DNA from: Microbacterium sp. SY138
GTDB taxonomy: Bacteria > Actinomycetota > Actinomycetes > Actinomycetales > Microbacteriaceae
Direction: 5' to 3'
DNA: 64,000 nucleotides
Assembly (NCBI RefSeq): GCF_039729145.1
Contig: NZ_CP155793.1
Coordinates: 496,001-560,000 of the forward strand
The notes beneath the pieces are model-generated. The model had not been told where the DNA came from. It searched no databases and was given only the letters and a program-made list of their open reading frames with translations. The position numbers and the translations under genes were made by a program. Within the stretch, counting starts at the first letter, position 1, and each line of letters starts with the position of its first letter. This document shows positions 24,451-32,742 of the stretch, piece by piece.

Positions 24451-25581
24451 GTGGCTGCCTCCCCCACCAATCCCTATTCCGAAGCCGGCGTCGACACCGC
24501 TGCAGGTGATCTCGCCGTCGAGCTGATGAAGTCTTCCGTGCGCGCGACGCACGGTCCCGAAGTGCTCGGCGGTGTCGGCGGTTTCGCCGGCCTGTTCGAT
24601 GCCAGCGCGCTGCGCGACTTCCGTCGCCCGCTGCTCGCGACCAGCACCGACGGCGTCGGCACGAAGGTCGCGATCGCGCAGGCGATCGACAAGCACGACA
24701 CGATCGGGCAGGACCTGGTCGGCATGGTCGTCGACGACATCGTCGTGGTGGGCGCCAAGCCGCTCTTCATGACCGACTACATCGCGTGCGGCAAGGTCGT
24801 CCCGGAGCGGATCGCCGACATCGTCCGCGGCATCGCCCAGGCGTGCTCGGCCACCGGCACCGCGCTGGTCGGCGGAGAGACCGCGGAGCACCCGGGCCTG
24901 CTCGGCCCCCGCGACTACGACGTGGCGGGAGCCGCGACCGGAGTGGTCGAGGCCGATGCGATCCTCGGCGCGGAACTCGTGCAGGACGGCGACACGGTGA
25001 TCGCGGTCGCCTCCAGCGGACTGCACTCCAACGGCTACTCCCTGGTTCGTCACATCGTGACCCGCGCGGGCATCGGCTACGGCGACAACGCCGCCGACTT
25101 CGGCACGACCTGGGGTGAAGCGCTCCTCGAGCCGACACGCCTCTACACGCTGCCGCTGCTTCGTCTGATCGAGCAGCTCGGCGGCTCCACGGGAACCGGC
25201 GGCGTGCACGCCCTCAGCCACGTCACCGGCGGAGGCATCGCGGCGAACCTCGCGCGCGTGCTCCCGCAGGGCAGTTGGGTCGAGGTCGACCGCAGCAGCT
25301 GGTCGCCGAGCCCGGTCTTCCGCGTGCTCAGCGATATCGCCGGGTCCACGCTGGAGTCGGCGGAGGGCACCTGGAACCTCGGCATCGGCTTCCTCGCCGT
25401 GGTCGCCGCGGAGAAGAAGGATGCCGCGATCGCGGCGCTGAACGCCGAGGGCATGCCCTCGTGGCAGGTCGGGACCGTCGGCTTCGGGCCGCGTCCGACC
25501 GGTGAATTCGAACAGGGCGCCAAGGGCGTCGACGGTGGAGCAGTGCGCCTGGTCGGCGCCTACGCGGACGGAGCGAAGTAA
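24451..25581 (+). CDS. purM: phosphoribosylformylglycinamidine cyclo-ligase
   Basis: 376 residues from GTG. AIR synthase motifs: YSEAGVDTAAGDLAVELMK (N-terminus), LLATSTDGVGTKVAIAQAIDKHDTIGQDLVGMVVDDIVVVGAKPLFMTDYIACGKV (active-site and ATP loops), GGETAEHPGLL, and SSGLHSNGYSLVR. It closes the imidazole ring in step 5 of purine synthesis. It precedes purF by 6 bp in one operon, the reverse of the common purF-purM order. Confidence 0.96.
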   Translation: MAASPTNPYSEAGVDTAAGDLAVELMKSSVRATHGPEVLGGVGGFAGLFDASALRDFRRPLLATSTDGVGTKVAIAQAIDKHDTIGQDLVGMVVDDIVVVGAKPLFMTDYIACGKVVPERIADIVRGIAQACSATGTALVGGETAEHPGLLGPRDYDVAGAATGVVEADAILGAELVQDGDTVIAVASSGLHSNGYSLVRHIVTRAGIGYGDNAADFGTTWGEALLEPTRLYTLPLLRLIEQLGGSTGTGGVHALSHVTGGGIAANLARVLPQGSWVEVDRSSWSPSPVFRVLSDIAGSTLESAEGTWNLGIGFLAVVAAEKKDAAIAALNAEGMPSWQVGTVGFGPRPTGEFEQGAKGVDGGAVRLVGAYADGAK

Positions 25582-25587
25582 GAGCCC

Positions 25588-27060
25588 ATGTGCGGCATCG
25601 TCGGAATGGTGGGCTCTGCCCCGGTCAATCAGGACATCTACGACGCACTCCTGCTGCTGCAGCACCGCGGCCAGGATGCGACGGGAATCGCCACCGCCGA
25701 GGCGAACGGCGTGATGCACAACGCCAAGGCGCAGGGGATGGTCCGCGAGGCGTTCCGCACCCGCGACATGCGAGCCCTGCTCGGCAACGTGGGTCTCGGC
25801 CACGTGCGCTACGCCACCAAGGGCACGGCCTCGAACGAAGAGGAGATGCAGCCGTTCTACGTGAACGCGCCGTACGGCATCATCCTCATCCACAACGGGA
25901 ACCTCACCAACACGCGTGAGCTCACGGCCGACATGGCCAAGCGCGATCGCCGCCACCTCAACTCCTCCAGCGACACCGAGCTGCTGCTCAACGTGCTCGC
26001 CGGCGAGCTGCAGAACACGACCTCGACCGTCGACCTCGACCCCGAGCGGGTGTTCGAGGCCGTGGCGCGCACGCACGAGCGCATCGAAGGCGCCTACGCC
26101 GTGATCGCCGTCATCGCCGGCTACGGACTGCTCGCCTTCCGTGACCCGTTCGGCATCCGTCCGCTGATCCTGGGTCGTCGTCCCTCGACCGTCCCCGGCG
26201 CCGAGGGCAAGGACGAGTGGGTCGTCGCGAGCGAGTCGCTCGTGCTCGAGAACGGCGACTACGACGTCGTGCGCGAGGTCGAGCCCGGCGAGGCGATCTT
26301 CATCACCAACGACGGAGAGCTGTTCTCGAAGCAGTGCGCCACGGCCGCCACTCTCGCACCGTGCGCCTTCGAGTACGTCTACCTCGCCCGTCCCGACTCC
26401 GTCATGAACGGCATCTCGGTGTACGAGTCGCGTCTGCGCATGGGCGATCGGCTCGCCGACACGATCGCCAAGCACGTGCCGATGGACAAGATCGACGTGG
26501 TCATGCCGATCCCCGACTCGTCGCGCCCTGCGGCGATGGAGGTCGCCCGCAAGCTCGGCATCGAGTACCGCGAGGGCTTCTACAAGAACCGCTACGTCGG
26601 CCGCACCTTCATCATGCCGGGACAGGCGGTGCGCAAGAAGAGCGTGCGCCAGAAGCTCAACGCCATGTCGACCGAGTTCCAGGGCAAGAACGTGCTCCTG
26701 ATCGACGACTCGATCGTGCGGGGCACCACCTCCAAGGAGATCATCCAGATGGCGCGCGATGCCGGCGCCGCCTCGGTGACCTTCGCTTCTGCTGCGCCTC
26801 CCGTGCGGCACCCGCACGTGTACGGCATCAACATGCCGTCGCGCCACGAGCTCATCGCGCACGGGCGCACGATCCCCGAGATCGCCGAGGAGCTCGGGTG
26901 CGATCACCTGGTCTACCAGGAGGTCGAAGACCTCAAGGCCGCGATCATCGAGGGCTCGGCGCTCACCGATCTCGACATGAGCTGCTTCGACGGCCGGTAC
27001 GTGACCGGCACCGTCTCGGATGAATACCTGGCCTGGGTGGAGGGGTCACAGACCTCATGA
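25588..27060 (+). CDS. purF: amidophosphoribosyltransferase
   Basis: 490 residues. Starts MCGIVGMVG, so the glutaminase nucleophile Cys2 is exposed by Met removal with no propeptide. Ntn domain about 2-245 (LLLLQHRGQDATGIA, GHVRYATKG, HNGNLTN), PRTase domain with the PRPP loop VLLIDDSIVRGTTSKEII (about 370-387). It forms phosphoribosylamine from PRPP and glutamine, the committed step. The cysteines QCATAATLAPCAFEYVYLARPDS resemble the segment before the PRTase domain; the enzyme looks like the Fe-S-free or B. subtilis-like form only in part and cluster binding was not assigned. Operon: purM-purF, then an MFS gene overlapping by ATGA. Confidence 0.96.
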   Translation: MCGIVGMVGSAPVNQDIYDALLLLQHRGQDATGIATAEANGVMHNAKAQGMVREAFRTRDMRALLGNVGLGHVRYATKGTASNEEEMQPFYVNAPYGIILIHNGNLTNTRELTADMAKRDRRHLNSSSDTELLLNVLAGELQNTTSTVDLDPERVFEAVARTHERIEGAYAVIAVIAGYGLLAFRDPFGIRPLILGRRPSTVPGAEGKDEWVVASESLVLENGDYDVVREVEPGEAIFITNDGELFSKQCATAATLAPCAFEYVYLARPDSVMNGISVYESRLRMGDRLADTIAKHVPMDKIDVVMPIPDSSRPAAMEVARKLGIEYREGFYKNRYVGRTFIMPGQAVRKKSVRQKLNAMSTEFQGKNVLLIDDSIVRGTTSKEIIQMARDAGAASVTFASAAPPVRHPHVYGINMPSRHELIAHGRTIPEIAEELGCDHLVYQEVEDLKAAIIEGSALTDLDMSCFDGRYVTGTVSDEYLAWVEGSQTS

Positions 27061-28385
27061 CGATGCCGAGTGCGCGACCGCTCTGGCAGGGTCGGGCTCT
27101 CGCACTCGTGGGGATCGTCCTGGTGGCGTTCTCGCTGCGCTCGGCGGTCGCCTCCCTGTCTCCGGTCATCGACCACGTCGCCGAGGACTTCCCGGTCTCG
27201 CCGGTCGTCGTCGGCCTCATCGGTGCCGCACCGCCGGTCTGCTTCGCGATCTTCGGTCTGCTCACGCCGCTGTTCGAGCGTCGATTCGGCCTGGAGCGGA
27301 TGGCGGTCGCCGCGATCACGCTCATGGCTCTGGGCCTGCTGCTGCGCGGCCTCGCGTTCGATTCGACGACTCTGCTCGCGGCCACCGCGGTCGTGTTCGC
27401 GGGCGTCGGCTCGGGCAACGTGCTCCTCCCGCCGCTGGTGAAGAAGTACTTCCCGGATCGGCTCGGGGTGATGATGACCATCTACTCGACCACGATGGCG
27501 GTGTCGACGTTCCTGCCTCCGCTGGTCGCCGTGCCGGTGGCCGACTCTCTCGGCTGGCGGGTGTCGCTGGGGATGTGGGGCATCGTCGCGGGTATCGCGC
27601 TGGTGCCCTGGGTGGCACTGCTGCTGAAGAACGGCTCGCGGGCGGTCGAGCCGGTGAATCGCGATCCGGTGAAGAACGAGCTCCTGGCCCCCGACCCGAC
27701 CGACGGCGTCGACGACGTGCAGGATGCGGTGGCCGTCGCGACCGGTCCGATCTCGACCACCCCTGCGAACCGCCGGTACTTCGCCCGGCTGTGGCGGCTT
27801 CCGCTCGCCTGGGCGCTCGCGATCGTCTTCGGGGCGTCGTCGACCATGGCGTACGTCTCGTTCGCATGGATGCCGACCATGCTCGTGGACATCGGTGACG
27901 TCACTCCGGCGACCGCGGGCTTCCTGCTCTCCCTCTTCGCGCTGATCGGTCTCCCGTGCTCGCTGCTCGTGCCGATCCTCGTCGTGCGCTTCCAGGCGAC
28001 GCGCCCGCTCTTCTTCGTCGCGGTCGGCGGAGGGCTGGTGGGACTCGCCGGCTTCCTGTTCGCGCCGACCGTGGCCCTGCCGCTGTGGGTGAGCATCTTC
28101 GGCCTCACAGCCATCATGTTCCCTCTGAGTCTGGTGCTGCTCAGCATCCGCGCCCGCACTCCGGAGAGCGCAGTGGCGCTGAGCGGCTTCGTGCAGAGCA
28201 TCGGCTACGCCATCGCGGCGACTTTCCCCCTGCTGGTCGGACTGCTGCACGAGACGACCGCGGGCTGGCGGATTCCGCTGCTCGTCATCGCGGGTGTGCT
28301 GATCGTCGCGATCCCCGCCGGCATCGTCGCGGGGCGGCGGCGCACCGTCGAGGACGAGTGGGAGCACCGGCACGGTCGCTGGTGA
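27057..28385 (+). CDS. MFS transporter, CynX/NimT family
   Basis: 442 residues, about 12 helices. The start WQGRALALVGIVLVAFSLRSAVASLSPVIDHVAEDF, with LRSAVASLSP, is the signature first helix of the cyanate/2-nitroimidazole (CynX/NimT, COG2807) transporters, and GAAPPVCFAIFGLLTPLFERRFGLERM gives the loop 2-3 motif. A longer cytoplasmic loop (about 205-240) separates the halves. Substrate unknown. Its ATG overlaps the purF stop, so it depends on the purine operon for translation, but a role in purine export is only inference from this coupling. Confidence 0.9.
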   Translation: MTMPSARPLWQGRALALVGIVLVAFSLRSAVASLSPVIDHVAEDFPVSPVVVGLIGAAPPVCFAIFGLLTPLFERRFGLERMAVAAITLMALGLLLRGLAFDSTTLLAATAVVFAGVGSGNVLLPPLVKKYFPDRLGVMMTIYSTTMAVSTFLPPLVAVPVADSLGWRVSLGMWGIVAGIALVPWVALLLKNGSRAVEPVNRDPVKNELLAPDPTDGVDDVQDAVAVATGPISTTPANRRYFARLWRLPLAWALAIVFGASSTMAYVSFAWMPTMLVDIGDVTPATAGFLLSLFALIGLPCSLLVPILVVRFQATRPLFFVAVGGGLVGLAGFLFAPTVALPLWVSIFGLTAIMFPLSLVLLSIRARTPESAVALSGFVQSIGYAIAATFPLLVGLLHETTAGWRIPLLVIAGVLIVAIPAGIVAGRRRTVEDEWEHRHGRW

Positions 28386-28411
28386 CACCGTGGGCCGACG
28401 CCTGCGCGACG

Positions 28412-28936
28412 TCACTCGGCCATGCGTTCCCCGGCGGGGGAGAGCACCCACCAGATGCCGCCGACGCCCTGACCGTTGACGTCTCCTGCGGCGGCATCAC
28501 CGGCGAAGTAGTAAAGCGGCCAGCCGTTGAGGGTCACCTGAGTGGAGCCGTCGGCCGTGGTGATGGTGCCGACTTCGCCGGTCACGCCTTCGACGGCCGG
28601 CGCGTCGCTCTCGACGGTCAGCGGCGGCCAGTTCGTCAGGCACTCGCCGGTGCACGAGCTCTTCCCCGAGTCCTGCGTGTCGTTGTCGAACATGTAGAGC
28701 GTCTTCCCGTCGGCGTCGACGACGATCTCGCCGAGATCCGAGTCCGCGGTCATCAGAGTGTCTGAGCCGGACGACGATCCCGAGGTGGGGGCGCTCGATC
28801 CGGAGGACTGGCCGTAGGCGCCGCCCGTGTCCTGCGCCCCACCGCCGGAGCTTCCGCCGGTCGACGTGCAGCCGGCGACGACGAACGTCATGAGCAGCGC
28901 GGCGACGGCCGCGGTCTTCGAGACTCTCGAGAGCAT
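28412..28936 (-). CDS. secreted lipoprotein with two Lipoprotein_15 repeats (COG4315)
   Basis: 174 residues from the ATG with SD AGGAGG 6 nt away; longer in-frame starts reach into the anti-sigma gene and lack an SD. Lipobox VVAGC (Cys at about 23), then a Ser/Gly-rich linker to about 60. Two copies of the secreted repeat follow: EIVVDADGKTLYMFDNDT...CTGECLTNWPPLTV and VTLNGWPLYYFAGDAAAGDVNGQGVGGIWWVL. The W-P and Y-F-A-D motifs are the family's marks. Function of the family is unknown; it recurs next to ECF sigma/anti-sigma pairs, as here, which suggests it is a regulon member exposed at the cell surface. Confidence 0.9.
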   Translation of the reverse strand: MLSRVSKTAAVAALLMTFVVAGCTSTGGSSGGGAQDTGGAYGQSSGSSAPTSGSSSGSDTLMTADSDLGEIVVDADGKTLYMFDNDTQDSGKSSCTGECLTNWPPLTVESDAPAVEGVTGEVGTITTADGSTQVTLNGWPLYYFAGDAAAGDVNGQGVGGIWWVLSPAGERMAE

Positions 28937-29001
28937 GGTGAACCTCCTGTGCAGGACCGCGGGTGCGGTCATGGGGTACACGAGAGGCGACGGGGAAAGG
29001 T

Positions 29002-29691
29002 TCAGGATCCGTCGAGCGCCGATCGCATCAGCACGGTTCCGGAGTCGACAGCACGGATCTCGACGGCGGCGATGTCGGACGCCGGGAGTTCGGTGCCGGC
29101 GCTCAGGCGCGCCGTGGTTCCGGGGTGCGCGCGCCAGGTCGACAGCACGCTCTCGGTGCCGTCGTCGCTCACCACCACCAGCGCGTAGGCCCATCCATCC
29201 GCGGGCGCGTCGCCTTCGCTGCCATAGTCGCAGATCATGTCGAGTCGGGTTCCCCAGGCGACATCGGTGAGGCTGACGGATGCGGTCAGCGGCGCGTCTC
29301 GAAGCTGATCGAGCGCGATCGTGGTCGACGGTGGACGCAGAGTAGAGATCACGGGCACCGCCACGGTGGCCACCACGATCGCGGCGGCTGCGGCGATGCC
29401 GACGATCCGTGCACGGCGACGGCGTCGGGCGCGCTCGGTGGCCAGGGACAGTACGCGCGCGCGGTGCTCCGGGGCCGGAGTCTCGACACCCGCTGCCTGC
29501 AGCAGCGATTCCGCCCGCTCGGGGGGTACCCGGGAGAGCAGGCCGGGGATCGGCGTGATCTCGGCGATGGCCGCGCGGCACTCGGCGCACTGCGAGAGGT
29601 GCGCCTCGTATTCGGCGCGATCGGCGGCGCTGAGAGCTCCGAGCACGTAGGCGGCATCCCCGTCGGCATAGCGCCCGTGGTCGGCGTTCAT
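29002..29691 (-). CDS. anti-sigma factor (RskA type, zinc-binding ASD)
   Basis: 229 residues. N-terminal anti-sigma domain with HLSQCAEC (H31-x3-C35-x2-C38, the ZAS zinc motif) after LGALSAADRAEYEA. One membrane helix, IVGIAAAAAIVVATVAVPVIS (about 97-117), and an extracytoplasmic RskA-type domain (about 130-229) with SLTDVAWGTRLDMICDYG. It sequesters the ECF sigma at the membrane until regulated proteolysis. Its ATG overlaps the sigma gene stop (ATGA), the standard arrangement. Confidence 0.92.
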   Translation of the reverse strand: MNADHGRYADGDAAYVLGALSAADRAEYEAHLSQCAECRAAIAEITPIPGLLSRVPPERAESLLQAAGVETPAPEHRARVLSLATERARRRRRARIVGIAAAAAIVVATVAVPVISTLRPPSTTIALDQLRDAPLTASVSLTDVAWGTRLDMICDYGSEGDAPADGWAYALVVVSDDGTESVLSTWRAHPGTTARLSAGTELPASDIAAVEIRAVDSGTVLMRSALDGS

Positions 29692-30194
29692 CGCGTCACT
29701 CCCTTCTCCTGCAGCCCGAGACGCAGCGCGCGCAGGCCGTAGTGCAGCCTCGACTTCACGGTTCCCTCCGGGATCGTCAGCTCGTCGGAGATCTCCGACA
29801 CGGTGAGCCCTCGGTAGTACGCGCGGATCACGACCTCGCGATGCGCCTCGGAGAGGGCCGAGAGCGCCTCTTCGATGAGGATCGCATCGAAGATGGCGTC
29901 TGTCGCGTCTCGCATGGCGGAGTCCGGGGGTTCATCCGTCGTGATCTCCCGGCGGTGGTGGGCGCTGCGCACCTCGTCCACGACCAGGTGTCGGGCGACC
30001 GTGTACATCCAGGATCGTGTCGATTCCGGATCCTCGGCGAGGATCCGCGGAGTGCGCCAGGCGCGCAGCAGCGTCTCCTGGACCACGTCGTCGGCACCCG
30101 CTCGATCCCCGGTGAGGTGCACGACATAGCGCCAGATCGGTGCCGCATGCGCGTCGTAGAGCGCGCCGAGACGCGCCGCATCATCCTTCGGCAT
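29688..30194 (-). CDS. ECF RNA polymerase sigma factor
   Basis: 168 residues from the ATG at 30194 with SD AAGGAGG. Region 2: LYDAHAAPIWRYVVHLTGDRAGADDVVQETLLRAWRTP and SWMYTVARHLVVDEVRSAHHRR. Region 4: ALSALSEAHREVVIRAYYRGLTVSEISDELTIPEGTVKSRLHYGLRALR. Closest to the SigK/SigL-like group controlled by RskA-type anti-sigmas. An upstream in-frame extension to 30467 overlaps the divergent DUF2231 gene and is rejected. The divergent promoter region (91 bp) likely carries an autoregulated promoter, but I could not fix its hexamers. Confidence 0.93.
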   Translation of the reverse strand: MPKDDAARLGALYDAHAAPIWRYVVHLTGDRAGADDVVQETLLRAWRTPRILAEDPESTRSWMYTVARHLVVDEVRSAHHRREITTDEPPDSAMRDATDAIFDAILIEEALSALSEAHREVVIRAYYRGLTVSEISDELTIPEGTVKSRLHYGLRALRLGLQEKGVTR

Positions 30195-30285
30195 CCGCCA
30201 CCTCCTTCGGTCCTCTCCGAAGACACGAGACAGCCGGGCGAGAAGTTCATCTGAACCTCGCGCGATGTCATCCCGTGTCCTGAGT

Positions 30286-30735
30286 ATGGACCTCTTCGAG
30301 ATCGACGGCCTCCCGCTGCATCCGCTCATCGTCCACGCGGTGGTCATCCTCGTGCCGCTCACGGCGCTGGCACTGATCCTCGGCGCCTTCCTGCCCGCCG
30401 CGCGCAAGAGGCTCGGCGTCGTCACACCGATCGCCGCGCTGGCCGTGCTGGTGCTCGTGCCCATCACGATGCTCGCGGGTGAGGCGTTGGCGCAGCAGGT
30501 GGGACCGGTGCCGGCCGTCGTCCATCATGCGGCTCTCGGCGGGCTCCTGTGGCCATGGGCGCTGGCGATGTTCGTCGTCGCCGCGGTGCAGTGGTGCTGG
30601 TACCGCTTCACCGAGGGGCCTCGCAGGACAGCGCGCATGATTCTGGCCGCATTGGCCGTGGTGAGCGGCGCAGGGAGCACGGTCATGGTCGTGCTCATCG
30701 GCGAGGCCGGCGCCCGGGCGGTGTGGGGCGGGTGA
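30286..30735 (+). CDS. DUF2231-type membrane protein
   Basis: 149 residues if the ATG at 30286 is used; an ATG at 30265 would add seven residues and neither has a clear SD. Begins MDLFEIDGLPLHPLIVHAVVILVPLTALALIL, the family hallmark (GLPLHPxxVH with the conserved histidines), and has four membrane helices. Function unknown; the family is found with heme or redox proteins. Divergent from the ECF sigma gene and so possibly part of that regulon. Its 3' end overlaps the convergent PH-domain gene by 41 bp. Confidence 0.85.
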   Translation: MDLFEIDGLPLHPLIVHAVVILVPLTALALILGAFLPAARKRLGVVTPIAALAVLVLVPITMLAGEALAQQVGPVPAVVHHAALGGLLWPWALAMFVVAAVQWCWYRFTEGPRRTARMILAALAVVSGAGSTVMVVLIGEAGARAVWGG

Positions 30736-32221
30736 GAACAGCTTCTGTCGACGTCGGAGGGGCGGCGGTGACGTCGTCTGTCGTGTCTTCGGTCACGTCG
30801 GGAATCCGGCTGTATCGATATGTCCCCACGCTCTTCAGCTGGGTCAGCGCCTGGACCAACGCGCGTAGCTCTCTCAGTGGGACAGCCCTCATCGAGATCT
30901 CTCGTGTGCCTCTGTCGGCAACGGTGACCTTCATCGTGTTCGCAGGGAGCCATCGGCCCACGGGGCTGACGACGGATTCGTAGTGAAGGATCGAAGAAGC
31001 TCGGAAGAGAAGCCGCCTACGGAACAGGATTCCTCGATGGATCTCCACGACCCCGTCGGGTGAGAGGAAGAACCGGGACGGTGCGCGCACGCTCCACAAC
31101 GCGATGACGATGATCAGAGCTGTGCCTGCTACCACCGACCACGCCGCTCCGATCAACGACTGGACGATGATGATCGCCCCGATCCAGATCGCACCGATGG
31201 CGATCACGCCGAAGAGCCTCGACCGCGCGATGAGTGTGCCCTGCCGATGATTCGGGAAGACACTCTGAATCGCTGAAGTCGCTTCTTGGGCCGTGGCATG
31301 AGGAGACAAGAAGTTCTGTGGGTCTCCCTCACCCGATCCGCCCGACACGCGCACGATGCTGCGATGAGCCAGACGAAACAGAACGGGCTGCTGCAGATCG
31401 AGCAGGGTGATGTCAGCGCAATCGATCGTGCGCGTCCTGGTCGACAGCAGTCCCTGTCGGGTCTCGATCAGTTCCGCCGTCCGCCGGATCCGGAAGTTCG
31501 ACATCTCCACCATCCTGGAGATGACCCCTGTCGCGATCGCCAGCGCACACGTGCCTGCCAGGGCGACCACCATCATCGCGACCGGCAACCGGATCAGTCG
31601 GTCCCAGAGAAAGAGGGAAGTCTGAATGATGTCGCGTTCCAAGAACTGCGAGAGCAATCCGATCGCGGCGATGGCGAGGGGGAAGATGACGTACCACCGC
31701 GAATGCGTGAAGGCGTACAGCCAGATCTCGGCGCCCGTGAACTCCTCCGTGTCGTCGAAGAAGTCGACATCGCGGGCGCCCGCCTCGCGGGAGCTTTCGA
31801 TATGGGTGCGGAGTTCTGCGATCGCCGCAGGGGTGAGTGCTCTGAAATGGATGTCGTTCGCCTGCCCCGTACCGTGGGCGACTCGGAGTTCGGATCGCCC
31901 GAACAGGCGCAGAAGCCAGGGGGTTTCGACATAGACGCCCCGCACACTCGACCAGGGCACCTGCAGCGAACTCGAGCTGACATAACCTGACCGGTACGTG
32001 AGCTCGGATTCGAGGGGCTGATACGTCGTGCTCCGCCACTCGGCAACCGCGAAGACGAGTCGCACGACGAACCCGACGAGCAGGATCAGATACACCACGA
32101 GTGGCACGGGCTTGCCGACCAGTGCGCTGATGAGAAGGGAGACTGCGGTGCCGACGATGCCGCCGAGGAGGGCGCGAACACCGACGATCGCGATCATGAC
32201 GCGGCTGTTCCTTCTAACCAT
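30695..32221 (-). CDS. bacterial PH-domain membrane protein (YdbT-like)
   Basis: 508 residues if begun at 32221; a start at 32197 (after AAGGA) is also likely. Three bPH_2-type units are suggested, each following a pair of membrane helices: TYQPLESELTYRSGYVSSSSLQVPWSSVRGVYVETPWLLRLFG, MSNFRIRRTAELIETRQGLLSTRTRTIDCADITLLDLQQP, and FFLSPDGVVEIHRGILFRRRLLFRASSILHY. This is the layout of YdbT (COG3428), which with YdbS forms membrane pairs of unknown role (in Bacillus YdbST is linked to resistance to bacteriocin-like stress). GC is visibly lower (about 58% in a sampled stretch) than in its neighbours. Overlaps the YdbS-like gene by a few bases. Confidence 0.82.
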   Translation of the reverse strand: MVRRNSRVMIAIVGVRALLGGIVGTAVSLLISALVGKPVPLVVYLILLVGFVVRLVFAVAEWRSTTYQPLESELTYRSGYVSSSSLQVPWSSVRGVYVETPWLLRLFGRSELRVAHGTGQANDIHFRALTPAAIAELRTHIESSREAGARDVDFFDDTEEFTGAEIWLYAFTHSRWYVIFPLAIAAIGLLSQFLERDIIQTSLFLWDRLIRLPVAMMVVALAGTCALAIATGVISRMVEMSNFRIRRTAELIETRQGLLSTRTRTIDCADITLLDLQQPVLFRLAHRSIVRVSGGSGEGDPQNFLSPHATAQEATSAIQSVFPNHRQGTLIARSRLFGVIAIGAIWIGAIIIVQSLIGAAWSVVAGTALIIVIALWSVRAPSRFFLSPDGVVEIHRGILFRRRLLFRASSILHYESVVSPVGRWLPANTMKVTVADRGTREISMRAVPLRELRALVQALTQLKSVGTYRYSRIPDVTEDTTDDVTAAPPTSTEAVLTRPTPPGRRPRR

Positions 32222-32666
32222 GAGCATCGGGAGCATGGGCCGATCGGACTTCGCGTTGCAGATCGATGAAGGCGTCGTCGGTGACACCGTCGATGTCGAC
32301 GTACGACCCGGGAACCCGCAATCGGACCTTCACGAGCCCGACGGACCGCATGATCGGTCCCTGGCGCCGCTCGACGATCAGGATCTGCTGCATCGGCAAG
32401 AAGTTCTCTCGCTGGAAGACGACGCCCTCCGAGGTATGGATCCCGTCAGATGAGACGGAGTATCGAAAGCTCCGTACAGCAGCCGGCGTCAGCCAGGTGA
32501 GCTCGATGAGCGCGACGACTACGGCGAGTCCGAGGACCGCGAAGACGATGGGGATCCGCATCGCAGGGATGCCGAGCACGAGCCCGACTGCAGCGATGAG
32601 GAGTATCGCCCAGGGTATTGCGCTCCGCAGAACGGCGACGACCACGGCCTTCGGTGCCAGTTGCAT
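32214..32666 (-). CDS. bacterial PH-domain membrane protein (YdbS-like)
   Basis: 150 residues from ATG (a TTG one codon upstream is possible). Two membrane helices (AIPWAILLIAAVGLVLGI, IPIVFAVLGLAVVVALIEL), then a bPH_2 domain: FRYSVSSDGIHTSEGVVFQRENFLPMQQILIVERRQGPIMRSVGLVKVRLRVPGSYVDIDGV, with the characteristic QxxxV-ERRQGPIMRxxGL core. It precedes the YdbT-like gene, forming a YdbS-YdbT pair. Weak SD. The gene shares the pair's lower GC, which may reflect transfer or low expression. Confidence 0.82.
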   Translation of the reverse strand: MQLAPKAVVVAVLRSAIPWAILLIAAVGLVLGIPAMRIPIVFAVLGLAVVVALIELTWLTPAAVRSFRYSVSSDGIHTSEGVVFQRENFLPMQQILIVERRQGPIMRSVGLVKVRLRVPGSYVDIDGVTDDAFIDLQREVRSAHAPDAHG

Positions 32667-32679
32667 CAATTCGCTTTCG

Positions 32680-32709
32680 GTCTCGCGATGAGTTCTGTCT
32701 CGCGATGAG
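32680..32709. repeat. 13-bp direct repeat before the PH-domain pair
   Basis: GTCTCGCGATGAG at 32680-32692 and again at 32697-32709 (17-bp period), 14 bp before the YdbS-like start (minus strand). Possibly regulatory. Confidence 0.6.
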
Positions 32710-32742
32710 GCGGGTGGGAGGAGGTCGCGGATGCGCCAGGTA

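Noticed and set aside
32680..32709. 13-bp direct repeat as an attachment site of a mobile island
   Set aside because: Both copies are on the same side of the PH-domain pair, no integrase and no tRNA are nearby.
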